The position numbers were made by a program, and so were the translations under genes. Shown piece after piece: positions 1 through 7,200 of a DNA stretch of 11,247 nucleotides. This DNA is from Firmicutes bacterium CAG:646. GTDB taxonomy: Bacteria > Bacillota > Clostridia > Lachnospirales > Lachnospiraceae. The notes below the pieces were generated by a model. The model had not been told where the DNA came from. It searched no databases and worked only from the letters and a program-made list of their open reading frames with translations. How positions within the stretch are numbered: the first letter of the stretch is position 1; every line of letters begins with the position of its first letter. The stretch is taken from positions 1-11,247 of the forward strand of contig HF995379.1 in NCBI GenBank assembly GCA_000432335.1, written 5' to 3'.

Positions 1-979
1 GGCAGTGTTCGTCTTTGATCTGTTGGGATATGATCATTGGCTGCCAAAAGAGGATCAGGTGGAGCGTGCGGTGATCTGCAGTGATTCTCTCTGGTGGACT
101 TATCCAGATGGAAGCAGAACGACAGAAGAGTATCTGGAGAAAAATATGGAAAGCATTCAGGGAAAAGCTATTTTGGAGCTTGCCCGGGAAGGTGTGGAGA
201 ATCTGGACAGGACAGAGTGGGATGATTCTTCTTACAGCAGTGTGGACGTCTATTTCCGAATGAAGAATGGGAAAATCAAAGAGCGCTCTTACATGGTCAG
301 TGACAAGACTCTGCGGGAGACGGAGCGCCAGTTATATCAAGAAGAAGCTTACAAACAGGCAGTACTGCCAGTTTTACTTTTAGAGGCGGAAGATATTCAT
401 GTGGAAGAGATTCGCCGATTCGAGGAATATCTTTCCCTGGATTTTCTCAGCACAAAAGAGAAAACAGAATTTGTGAAATTGTATCAGGAAGATCTGAAAG
501 CGCTGGATTATGATGAAATCTATGCAGATAACAGCAGCTTTATGGTCTTGTATGACGAAGCTTATCATTATACGGAAAACTATCCGCTGAACGAAAATTT
601 TGAAAAATCCACTGCTTATCTGAAGAGCAAGGGGCTGGATGCGGTATCTCCTCTGGATGCAGATAAAGTTCGGAGCATACGATTGGTTGATAACCGGACA
701 GTGGGAGAGACAGAACCGGAGATAGAAGAGGATGTTGCAGAGACGGTAGAAGGAAAAACAATGCAGGATCCAGAACTGATCAGAAAGGCTCTGGAAAATC
801 CGGAAGATCTGGTGTATACAGGTTGTTCCTATGAGAATAAAACAGACATGGAAAAACTGTGTACGGATCTTCTGGTGGATATCACCTATGAGATGGAAAA
901 TGGGGATCTGATCTCCTCCTCCTGGGCGTATGTGGATGGAAAAATTCCTCAGGCAATAGAAGAATTTTTGAAAAAATAG
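1..979 (+). CDS. ABC transporter permease, C-terminal extracytoplasmic part (DUF6449-like), 5' end outside window
   Basis: The reading frame is open from the left edge. The first possible start is a GTG at position 5 with no ribosome binding site in view, so the gene almost certainly begins upstream. The visible 325 or so residues open with a short hydrophobic stretch (VFVFDLLGYDHW), then a soluble, acidic region with no membrane segment. I recognise this as the tail of Clostridia ABC permeases whose N-terminal part carries the membrane helices and whose C-terminal part (DUF6449-like) lies outside the membrane after the last helix. The tail appears to contain two similar alpha/beta units: residues about 20-110 and about 260-324 both have a 'Y.EN/YSS ... 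Y.MENG/FRMKNG' pattern followed by a strand. The function of this domain is not known to me. The neighbour holding the matching ATPase would lie to the left. Family recognition is from memory and moderately sure; partial status is very likely. Confidence 0.62.
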   Translation, partial: AVFVFDLLGYDHWLPKEDQVERAVICSDSLWWTYPDGSRTTEEYLEKNMESIQGKAILELAREGVENLDRTEWDDSSYSSVDVYFRMKNGKIKERSYMVSDKTLRETERQLYQEEAYKQAVLPVLLLEAEDIHVEEIRRFEEYLSLDFLSTKEKTEFVKLYQEDLKALDYDEIYADNSSFMVLYDEAYHYTENYPLNENFEKSTAYLKSKGLDAVSPLDADKVRSIRLVDNRTVGETEPEIEEDVAETVEGKTMQDPELIRKALENPEDLVYTGCSYENKTDMEKLCTDLLVDITYEMENGDLISSSWAYVDGKIPQAIEEFLKK

Positions 980-990
980 AGGATGAACAG

Positions 991-1028
991 GAGAAACCGT
1001 GGCGAAAAATGCTGCGGTTTCTTTTTTT
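991..1028 (+). terminator. Rho-independent terminator of the DUF6449-like permease gene
   Basis: AGAAACCG (992-999) pairs perfectly with CGGTTTCT (1015-1022). Inner pairs U-G, G-U, G-C and C-G extend the stem to 12 bp around a 7-nt loop. A run of T follows (1022-1028). It begins 12 bases after the upstream stop codon and separates that gene from the next operon. Confidence 0.9.
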
Positions 1029-1039
1029 GCACTTTTATG

Positions 1040-1068
1040 TTGACAACTTTCTTTGTTAATGATATAGT
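1040..1068 (+). promoter_or_regulatory. Sigma-A promoter of the HTH-DUF3169-ABC operon
   Basis: The -35 box TTGACA (1040-1045) is a perfect consensus match and the -10 box TATAGT (1063-1068) matches 5 of 6, with an ideal 17-bp spacer. Transcription should start near 1075, giving a leader of about 135 nt before the first gene. The strength of this promoter suggests that it needs repression, which fits the inverted repeat overlapping it and the repressor-like first gene. Confidence 0.85.
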
Positions 1069-1101
1069 GAGTGCATAAAGAAATGACAATAAAAGTTGTC
1101 A
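1041..1101. repeat. 10-bp inverted repeat spanning the promoter, candidate operator
   Basis: TGACAACTTT (1041-1050) and AAAGTTGTCA (1092-1101) are exact reverse complements. The left arm overlaps the -35 box; the right arm lies about 20 bases past the expected start of transcription. A third half-site, TGACAA (1084-1089), forms a compact palindrome with TTGTCA (1096-1101), 6 bases apart. The two + strand TGACAA copies are 43 bases apart, about four helical turns. This could be an operator for the XRE repressor encoded next. The role is inferred. Confidence 0.55.
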
Positions 1102-1210
1102 TAAAGACAAGAATATATGTCATACGGTGTGTTATATTATTCAGTGCTGATAGTTGGAAAAAGTGAATGAGACAACATGTGGGTGTGACAGAGAGAAAGG
1201 AGCGAGAGGA

Positions 1211-1420
1211 ATGCCACTTAGGAACCGTTTGAAGGAGCACAGAGCCCGGTTGGGAGTGAATCAAAGTGAGTTGGGAAAACTGGCAGGAGTTTCCCGGCAG
1301 ACGATCAGTCTGATCGAACGGGGAGATTATTCACCCTCTGTAACATTGGCTTTGAAGCTGGCAGGGATTTTCGGAACCAGTGTGGAGGAGATATTCAGTT
1401 ATGAGGAGGATGCAGAATGA
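1211..1420 (+). CDS. Small XRE/Cro-type HTH transcriptional regulator (69 aa)
   Basis: This is almost entirely one HTH_3 domain. Residues about 5-60 hold the five-helix fold, with the recognition helix at about 28-38 (VSRQTISLIERG) and the family's 'SPSVTLALKLAGIFGTSVEEIF' end, given here in part to mark residues 41-62. I chose the ATG at 1211 because AAAGGAG (1197-1203) precedes it at good spacing. The frame stays open back to a TTG at 1154, but that codon has no ribosome binding site and the extra residues do not resemble the family. The stop overlaps the next ATG by four bases (ATGA), so the two proteins are translationally coupled. Regulators of this size next to DUF3169 and ABC genes are common in Firmicutes and usually act as repressors of their own operon. 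Binding to the inverted repeat at 1041-1101 is an inference. The inducing signal is unknown. Confidence 0.9.
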   Translation: MPLRNRLKEHRARLGVNQSELGKLAGVSRQTISLIERGDYSPSVTLALKLAGIFGTSVEEIFSYEEDAE

Positions 1421-2172
1421 AAAAAGGGAAGAGTTATCTGAAGTTATTGGGAGCGCTTATTTTAGGCGGCATGATCGGTGGAGGGGCCAGCACGGCTGTA
1501 TTCTGGACATATGACGAACTTTTAGAAGCAGCGAAGGGAGCCGATGGATTCTTCCGGGAAACGGGAATTATGATTGAGACGGTAGTTGTTCTGGCATTTA
1601 TAGCGGTAGTTACCAGTATTTACTTATATGCCCGCAGTTTTTGGAAGAAAGAGGAGACGGCGGAGAATGAACTGGCAGATGTTTACGGTGAGAAGTTTGA
1701 AAAATGGTCTCAGATAGGACTTATCACTTCGGAAGTGGCGGCGGGATGCATTATTATTTTGGGCTTTATCTTTACACCGACCCACAAGTTAGAGATAGCC
1801 GGAACAGAAATTTATTATGGGGCGCTCACAGCGATGATGCTGGGCGGAGCTATTTATATGGCAATTATAGAGATTATGTATTATCATCTGATACAGAAGC
1901 ATGATCCGAAGAAGGAGGGAGATCCGGTAAGTCTGAGTTTCAATAAGAAATGGCTGGCAAGCTGTGATGAGACAGAAAAGCTGGTGATCTATCAGGCGGC
2001 CTATAAGGGCTTTGCCGGGATGCAGATTTTGCTTCTGATAGGAATTGTGCTGGCAGGCATTGGAAAATTTAGTTTTGACACGGGGAATTTTCCCATCCTT
2101 TTGCTGGGCAGCGTCTGGATTGCCGGAAATGTAATCTTTGGTATCTGGAAAATGAAGGGCTTGGAAAAGTAA
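1417..2172 (+). CDS. DUF3169 family integral membrane protein (251 aa)
   Basis: The protein is a six-helix membrane protein. Hydrophobic segments lie at about residues 8-29, 53-73, 101-121, 132-157, 197-217 and 225-245. Between helices 4 and 5 is a polar loop (about 158-190, including KHDPKKEGDP and the SCDETEK stretch) that I recognise as the most characteristic part of DUF3169. The length is normal for the family. No catalytic residues can be named and the molecular function is unknown. The family is repeatedly found behind a small XRE regulator, as here, and often near drug- or peptide-type ABC transporters, which suggests a role in sensing or membrane stress rather than catalysis. Translation is coupled to the regulator by the ATGA overlap. 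The ABC ATPase gene follows after 13 bases, so all belong to one transcript. Confidence 0.85.
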   Translation: MKKGKSYLKLLGALILGGMIGGGASTAVFWTYDELLEAAKGADGFFRETGIMIETVVVLAFIAVVTSIYLYARSFWKKEETAENELADVYGEKFEKWSQIGLITSEVAAGCIIILGFIFTPTHKLEIAGTEIYYGALTAMMLGGAIYMAIIEIMYYHLIQKHDPKKEGDPVSLSFNKKWLASCDETEKLVIYQAAYKGFAGMQILLLIGIVLAGIGKFSFDTGNFPILLLGSVWIAGNVIFGIWKMKGLEK

Positions 2173-2185
2173 GGAGGAGATCAGT

Positions 2186-3103
2186 ATGAAACTGGAAGTG
2201 AGAAATTTGAAAAAAAGCTTTGGAGAAAAGGAAGTACTCCATGGAATTTCCTTTTCTATCGAAAGCGGAAAGGCGCTGGGCCTTCTGGGCAGAAATGGCG
2301 CAGGAAAAACTACCACCATCCGTATTCTGATGGATGTGTTTAAGGCAAATGAGGGAAGTATTACTCTGAATGGGAAAGAATTTTGTCCGAAAGATTATCA
2401 GATCGGGTATCTGCCGGAGGAGAGAGGTCTGTATCCCAAGAAAGGGGTGCAGGAACAGATTTTGTATCTGGCAGCGCTTCGAGGGCTGGATTCCCGTACA
2501 GCGAAGAAACAGACGGCTTACTGGTTAAATCGGCTGGGTGTGGAAGAGTACGCCGGGAAAAAGCTGGAGACGTTATCCAAGGGAAATCAGCAGAAGGTAC
2601 AGTTGGCGCAGACGCTGGTGTGCGATCCTGATATCATTATTCTGGATGAACCTTTCAGCGGTCTTGATCCGGTAAATTCTCAGGTGTTAAAAGACGTGAT
2701 CCGTGAGAGAATTCAGGCGGGGAAACTGGTAATATTTTCCAGTCATCAGATGAGCTATGTGGAGGAATTTTGCGAGGATATCGTATTGCTCAACCATGGA
2801 GATGTGGTGTTATCGGGCAATTTAAGAGATATCAAAAGAGAGTATGGAAAAGACCGTCTGGTGATCTCCCTGGAGGGCATGGATCTGGAAAATACTCTTT
2901 GCGCCATGAAGGAACAAATGGAGGGAAAACTTCAGATCATTGGTCAGCGGCAGCAGGAAGTGATCGTGGAGATGACAGCGGGAAATACCAGAAAGGAAAT
3001 TCTGCAGGCGATGCTTGCCAAAGAGATGATACCGGAAACCTTTGGAAATTATGAGCCGTCGTTGACAGAGATATTTGTAGAAAGAGCAGGTGATCAGGCA
3101 TGA
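2186..3103 (+). CDS. ABC transporter ATP-binding protein, NatA-like
   Basis: This 305-aa ATPase has all the ABC landmarks: Walker A GRNGAGKT (35-42), signature LSKGNQQK (130-137), Walker B IIILDEP (150-156), D-loop SGLD (158-161) and switch histidine H187. In place of a Q-loop glutamine it has YLPEERGLY (75-83), which is usual in the NatA/DUF4162 branch. Residues about 215-305 form the C-terminal DUF4162-type domain. It should power the ABC-2 permease encoded next, with which it overlaps by four bases (ATGA). The start follows a very strong AAGGAGGAG at 2171-2179. NatA-like pairs export sodium, drugs or peptides. The substrate cannot be read here, so no gene symbol is given. The subunit type is nearly certain. 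Confidence 0.95.
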   Translation: MKLEVRNLKKSFGEKEVLHGISFSIESGKALGLLGRNGAGKTTTIRILMDVFKANEGSITLNGKEFCPKDYQIGYLPEERGLYPKKGVQEQILYLAALRGLDSRTAKKQTAYWLNRLGVEEYAGKKLETLSKGNQQKVQLAQTLVCDPDIIILDEPFSGLDPVNSQVLKDVIRERIQAGKLVIFSSHQMSYVEEFCEDIVLLNHGDVVLSGNLRDIKREYGKDRLVISLEGMDLENTLCAMKEQMEGKLQIIGQRQQEVIVEMTAGNTRKEILQAMLAKEMIPETFGNYEPSLTEIFVERAGDQA

Positions 3104-4320
3104 AACAGTTTTTGCAGGTGTTAAAATTTGAATTGAATAACTATTTTAAAAATAAGAGTTTTCTTCTTACTACGGCGCTTCTGACTCTTTTGGCCGTAGG
3201 GCTTATCGCAGTGCCTGCCCTGTTCATGGGTGGGAAAAATTCGGAAGAAAAAGAAGAAACGGATGTAAGAGAGTTTGCGATTTTTGATGAGAAAGATTCG
3301 ATCTCCAATCTGGAAGAGCTGAGCGCTGCCATGGGCGAAACTCTTTCCTGGAAGGAATGTGAAAGTGCAGATCAGGTAAGAGAACTGGTGAAAAAAGATC
3401 AGGTGGAAGGTGGATTTTTAGTGGAAGACCTTCTTCATTATACCTATGTTGTGGAAAATAATTCCATGACAGACAGTACAGACGGCGCTTTTGCACAGGC
3501 TTTGGCGAGTATGTACAGAACTCAGTATCTGGAGGAAAAAGGAATTGATGCTGAGGAGATCAGTCAGTTATATCAGGTGACGCCGGAATCCCAGATGGAG
3601 ATTCTTGGTAAAAACAGTGTGAAAAATTATGCGTATACATATATGTTAGTTATGGTTTTATACTTCTTGCTGATTTTCTATGGACAGATGATCTCTGTAT
3701 CCATAACCACAGAAAAGAGCAATCGGGCGATTGAGATTCTTGTGACCAGTGTAAACAGCAACAGCCTGATCTTCGGAAAAGTTCTGGCGGGGGCAGTTGC
3801 CGGCATCATTCAGTGTACGTTGATTCTGGGAAGTGCTGTGGCGGCGTACCAGATGTTCCGGGAGAGCTGGAATTACCAGCTGGATTTTCTGCTTCATATC
3901 CCGGGGAGCGTGTGGGCTGCTTTTGTGATCCTGGGATTGCTGGGCTATCTTCTGTATGCATTTTTCTTCGGGATGCTGGGCGCGCTGGTTTCCAAAACGG
4001 AGGATATCAGTAAGGCAGCCACGCCGATCATGCTGATTTATATGGCGTCATTCTTTATCGCTATCTTTGGAATGTATGACAGTGACAGCATTTTAATGCG
4101 TGTGGCGTCTTTTGTACCGTTTACTTCCAGTAACGCGATGCTGATCCGTGTAGCAATGGGAAGTGTGGAATTGTGGGAAGTTCTCATATCTGGTATACTG
4201 TTGGTGGTATCCTGTATTCTTTCAGGAGTGCTGGCGGCGAAAATTTTCCGTTTTGGAACACTGATGTATGGAAATCCGATTAAGTTTTCTGCCGCCTTGA
4301 AAAAAATCAGAGAAAAATAA
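3100..4320 (+). CDS. ABC-2 type permease, NatB-like (406 aa)
   Basis: The topology is that of ABC2_membrane_3 permeases: one N-terminal helix (about 21-43), a large extracytoplasmic domain (about 45-175), then five helices (about 178-199, 224-250, 270-297, 305-325, 358-382). After the second helix comes the conserved cytoplasmic motif EKSNRAIEILVTSV (205-218), which contacts the ATPase in this family. The length is usual for NatB-type proteins. The start ATG overlaps the ATPase stop, so the two subunits are made together. The extracytoplasmic domain is acidic and has no motif I can name. Export rather than import is inferred from the ABC-2 class and the lack of a binding-protein gene. Sodium, antibiotic or peptide export are all possible. 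Confidence 0.92.
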   Translation: MKQFLQVLKFELNNYFKNKSFLLTTALLTLLAVGLIAVPALFMGGKNSEEKEETDVREFAIFDEKDSISNLEELSAAMGETLSWKECESADQVRELVKKDQVEGGFLVEDLLHYTYVVENNSMTDSTDGAFAQALASMYRTQYLEEKGIDAEEISQLYQVTPESQMEILGKNSVKNYAYTYMLVMVLYFLLIFYGQMISVSITTEKSNRAIEILVTSVNSNSLIFGKVLAGAVAGIIQCTLILGSAVAAYQMFRESWNYQLDFLLHIPGSVWAAFVILGLLGYLLYAFFFGMLGALVSKTEDISKAATPIMLIYMASFFIAIFGMYDSDSILMRVASFVPFTSSNAMLIRVAMGSVELWEVLISGILLVVSCILSGVLAAKIFRFGTLMYGNPIKFSAALKKIREK

Positions 4321-4337
4321 ACAGGGAGACAGGGAAG

Positions 4338-5333
4338 ATGAAGAAGATTTTATTGCTGACAACAGGAGGAACAATCGCTTCCATAGAGACAGATCACGGT
4401 CTTGTCCCGGAAACCAGCGGAGAGGAAATTCTATCTTACGTTCCGCAGGCCAGAGAAATCTGTGACATACAGGTGAAGCAGATCCTGAATCTGGACAGCA
4501 CGAATCTTCAGCCGGAGCATTGGCTGAAGATCGTAGAGGAGATTAAGAAAAATTATGAGGATTATGACGGGTTTGTGATCACCCATGGAACAGATACGAT
4601 GGCGTATACGGCGTCTGCCCTGTCTTATCTGATTCAGAATCCGGGAAAACCCATTATACTTACGGGAGCGCAGAAACCCATCAGCGCTCCCATCACTGAT
4701 GCGAGAAAAAATCTCATAGATAGTATTCGGTTTGCAGTGAAAGAAGGCGTCAAAGGGGTACATATCGTATTTGACGGAAAAGCGATTTTAGGAACCCGGG
4801 CAAGAAAGGTGAGAACGAAGAGCTACAGCGCTTTTGACAGTATCAACTATCCGGTGGTGGCATTTATCGATGAAAAGAGGATTCTTCAGTATGTGGAATC
4901 CGGGGAAGAGCAGGGAGAACTTCGGTTTTATGAAAAAGTAAATCCCAAGGTATTTTTGATGAAGCTGATTCCGGGGATGGAACCGGAGATTCTTCGGTAT
5001 ATCGGAAGCCGCTACGATGCGATTATTATTGAAAGCTATGGAGTGGGAGGAATTCCTTTTTATAATAAGAGGAATTTTCTTGCAGAGCTGGAACAGCTTA
5101 CCCGGGAAGGGAAGATTGTGGTGATCGCTACGCAGGTGATGCTGGAGGGCAGCGATGCGGAAGTTTATGAGGTGGGATTTAAGGCGGTGAACCAGTACAA
5201 TGTACTGCAGGCGTATGATATGACGGTGGAATCAGCAGCAGTGAAACTGATGTGGATATTGGCGGAGACCAGAAACTTTGAGAAAGTAAAGGAAGCGTTT
5301 TACGGTCCGGTGCATCATGATATTCTTTCCTGA
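4338..5333 (+). CDS. ansA: L-asparaginase, type I (cytoplasmic)
   Basis: The enzyme hydrolyses L-asparagine to aspartate and ammonia. The first active-site motif TTGGTIAS (8-15) contains the nucleophile, T12. The second motif, HGTDTMAYTA (83-92), holds the T85-D86 pair. K161 in RTKSYSAFDS is the likely catalytic lysine, and DSTN (53-56) supplies substrate contacts. There is no signal peptide, the 331-aa length is typical, and the glycine- and tyrosine-rich C-terminal part (ESYGVGGIPF) is as in type I enzymes. It follows the permease gene by 17 bases with AGGGAGA (4323-4329) as a modest ribosome binding site, so it is probably read from the upstream promoter. A functional link to the ABC module is not evident; read-through co-expression is the cautious view. 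Allosteric behaviour, known for E. coli AnsA, cannot be judged. Confidence 0.93.
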   Translation: MKKILLLTTGGTIASIETDHGLVPETSGEEILSYVPQAREICDIQVKQILNLDSTNLQPEHWLKIVEEIKKNYEDYDGFVITHGTDTMAYTASALSYLIQNPGKPIILTGAQKPISAPITDARKNLIDSIRFAVKEGVKGVHIVFDGKAILGTRARKVRTKSYSAFDSINYPVVAFIDEKRILQYVESGEEQGELRFYEKVNPKVFLMKLIPGMEPEILRYIGSRYDAIIIESYGVGGIPFYNKRNFLAELEQLTREGKIVVIATQVMLEGSDAEVYEVGFKAVNQYNVLQAYDMTVESAAVKLMWILAETRNFEKVKEAFYGPVHHDILS

Positions 5334-5377
5334 GAAATGTTCGTTAAAACTGCCATATCGATTTTTCCTTCTGAAAG

Positions 5378-5386
5378 TGATATAAT
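5378..5386 (+). promoter_or_regulatory. Extended -10 promoter before the glycolipid gene pair
   Basis: TGA precedes a perfect TATAAT (5381-5386), forming an extended -10 element. The -35 position 17 bases upstream (5358-5363, TCGATT) matches only 3 of 6, which extended -10 promoters tolerate. No terminator was found between the asparaginase stop and this site, so some read-through from the ABC operon is possible. Confidence 0.7.
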
Positions 5387-5434
5387 GCTTAGATATTGTG
5401 GTCAAAAAGGACGAAAGATAAAGGAATATAAGAT

Positions 5435-6559
5435 ATGAATGTTTTAATATTGTCCTGTAATACAGGAGAGGGGCATAATTCGGCAGGAAAAGCGGTGAAG
5501 GAATATATAGAAAGTCAGGGAGATACGGCAGAGTTCAGAGATATGATGCTGTTGGGAGGAAAGGGAACTTCCCAGGCGGTGGGCGGAGCCTATGTAAATG
5601 TGGTAAAACACTGTCCGTTCTTTTTTGGGCTGCTTTATCGCTTGGGGAGACTTATTTCCTCATCAAAAAGAAAATCACCGGTATATTTTGCCTGTTCCCT
5701 TTTGGGAAAACGGCTGAAAAAGTATTTGGATGAACATGCCTTTGATGTGATCGTTACGCCTCATTTGTATCCGGCAGAGACGCTCACATGGATGAAACGA
5801 AAAGGAATGCTCTCTCAGAAAACAGTGGCTATTGCCACAGATTATACCAGTATACCCTTCTGGGAAGAGACAGAGTGCGATTATTATATCATTCCCCACG
5901 AAGATCTTGCCGATGAATTTGCAGGGAGGGGGATTCCCCGGGAAAAATTACTGCCCTGGGGGATTCCGGTGCGGAAGGGATTTGAAGAAAAACATAACCG
6001 GAAGGAGTTGCGCCGCCGGTATGGTTTGCCGGAGGACGGACTGATTTATCTGGTTATGGGCGGAAGCATGGGATTTGGAAAAATTCAGATTTTTGTGCGG
6101 GAACTGGCGCGCAGATTAAAAGAAACGGAACAGATCGTTGTGATCTGTGGAAATAATCAAAAATTGGAAACGGTTCTTCGCAGAGAATTGGAGGAAAATG
6201 AAAAAGTCCATATTCTGGGCTTTACCGAGCAGGTAGCAGAATATATGGCCGCCTGTGATGTGATTTTTACAAAGCCGGGAGGACTGAGCAGTACAGAGGC
6301 TGCCATCAGCAGGATTCCTATTGTACATACCAATCCCATTCCGGGGTGTGAAAACTGTAATCTGGAATTTTTTCAGTCTCGGGGGATGTCGGTGGGACGG
6401 AAGAGCTTTTTCGGGCAGATGAGAGCAGGGCAGAGGATTCTTTCCAGAGAAAAGGTGAGGCAGGAGATGATCCTTGCTCAGGAAAGAAACAGCAAACCGG
6501 ATGCGGCGCAGAGAATTTACTGTCATCTAAAGAGGCTGGCAGGAGAGGAAATCGTATGA
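5435..6559 (+). CDS. Diacylglycerol glycosyltransferase, MGDG synthase/UgtP type (GT28)
   Basis: The 374-aa protein has the two Rossmann-like domains of GT-B enzymes. The N-terminal MGDG_synth domain starts with VLILSCNTGEGHNSA (3-17), the loop that faces the lipid acceptor. The C-terminal Glyco_tran_28_C domain has LVMGGSMGFG (206-215), the sugar-nucleotide motif TKPGGLSSTEA (279-289) and PIPGCENCN (301-309), where the family usually has PIPGQE-N. The likely reaction is transfer of glucose or galactose from a UDP-sugar to diacylglycerol on the inner membrane face, making glycolipids and lipoteichoic-acid anchors. The start is supported by AAAGGAA at 5420-5426. The stop overlaps the PlsY-like start by four bases. 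The exact sugar and whether it adds one or several residues cannot be told; other hydrophobic acceptors are possible. Confidence 0.85.
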   Translation: MNVLILSCNTGEGHNSAGKAVKEYIESQGDTAEFRDMMLLGGKGTSQAVGGAYVNVVKHCPFFFGLLYRLGRLISSSKRKSPVYFACSLLGKRLKKYLDEHAFDVIVTPHLYPAETLTWMKRKGMLSQKTVAIATDYTSIPFWEETECDYYIIPHEDLADEFAGRGIPREKLLPWGIPVRKGFEEKHNRKELRRRYGLPEDGLIYLVMGGSMGFGKIQIFVRELARRLKETEQIVVICGNNQKLETVLRRELEENEKVHILGFTEQVAEYMAACDVIFTKPGGLSSTEAAISRIPIVHTNPIPGCENCNLEFFQSRGMSVGRKSFFGQMRAGQRILSREKVRQEMILAQERNSKPDAAQRIYCHLKRLAGEEIV

Positions 6560-7176
6560 TTACCATCAATCATTTATTTTTTATCTTTTTGGGGTATCTG
6601 TCGGGAAGCGTACTGTATGCGTATCTTTTGCCAAAATATATAAAAAAAATTGATGTTACGAAAGAAAGTGCCGATGGAAATCCGGGAGCTGCCAACGCCA
6701 TTCAACATGGAGGGATTCTTTTGGGCAGCGCCGCATTGGTTTTGGAACTTTTGAAAGGATATTTGCCCGTACATCTGGCGCTGGGGGTATTGAACCCGGA
6801 AGAATGGTGTTTCGGGCTGGTACTTGCAGCCCCTGTTTTGGGTCATGCATTTCCTTTCTGGAATCTGAAATTAGGCGGAAAATCCATTGCCGTTTCCTTC
6901 GGCGTACTGCTGGGGCTGATACCGGACTGGCAGCCCGTGCTTCTTCTGGCGGCGTGGTACTTACTATTTTCATTGGTGATTGTGATAAGACCGCATTTTT
7001 TCCGCTCTGTGTTTACCTTTTTGCTGTTTTGTGCAGGAATGATCTGGCAAAGAGCGGCAGCGGGGGTGCTTCTGGGAAGCGGTATCCTGTCCGGTGTGGT
7101 GATCTGGAAACATCTGGTACGGTATCAGAAGGAACGACTGGAAATCTGTTTTCCGCTTCTGATGAAGAGGCGATAG
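6556..7176 (+). CDS. Diverged PlsY-like glycerol-3-phosphate acyltransferase (206 aa)
   Basis: The protein is a small polytopic membrane protein matching the PlsY family in order and size. PlsY uses acyl-phosphate to acylate glycerol-3-phosphate, the first step to phosphatidic acid. The opening FLGYLSGSVLYAYLLPK (11-27) is the family's first helix. Motif 1 is ADGNPGAANAIQHGG (39-53) rather than GSGN.GATN followed by arginine. Motif 2 is well kept (GHAFPFWNLKLGGKSIA, 96-112), though KGVA has become KSIA. The third motif is poor: the C-terminus has IWKHLVRYQKERL instead of the usual H.ENI.RL..G.E. It may therefore be a paralogue with altered substrate or activity. Translation is coupled to the glycosyltransferase through ATGA, suggesting joint work on glycerolipid supply. 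No terminator follows the stop codon, so reading on into the riboswitch is possible. Confidence 0.78.
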   Translation: MITINHLFFIFLGYLSGSVLYAYLLPKYIKKIDVTKESADGNPGAANAIQHGGILLGSAALVLELLKGYLPVHLALGVLNPEEWCFGLVLAAPVLGHAFPFWNLKLGGKSIAVSFGVLLGLIPDWQPVLLLAAWYLLFSLVIVIRPHFFRSVFTFLLFCAGMIWQRAAAGVLLGSGILSGVVIWKHLVRYQKERLEICFPLLMKRR

Positions 7177-7200
7177 CTGATCAGGAATCCCGATATATTT

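Noticed and set aside
1154..1210. N-terminal extension of the XRE regulator from a TTG codon
   Set aside because: No ribosome binding site precedes the TTG, and the extra residues do not match HTH regulators, whereas the ATG at 1211 has AAAGGAG at good spacing.
380..1264. Long open frame on the - strand across the end of the permease gene and the promoter region
   Set aside because: It crosses a clear terminator and a strong promoter of the other strand, has a low-complexity Phe/Ile/Cys-rich product with no family resemblance, and mirrors a real gene.
1789..2319. Open frame on the - strand over the DUF3169 and ABC ATPase genes
   Set aside because: It overlaps two well-identified genes and its product resembles no family.
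5334..5434. Search for a riboswitch or terminator between the asparaginase and glycosyltransferase genes
   Set aside because: Only a promoter was found; no stable hairpin with a T run and no known riboswitch consensus.
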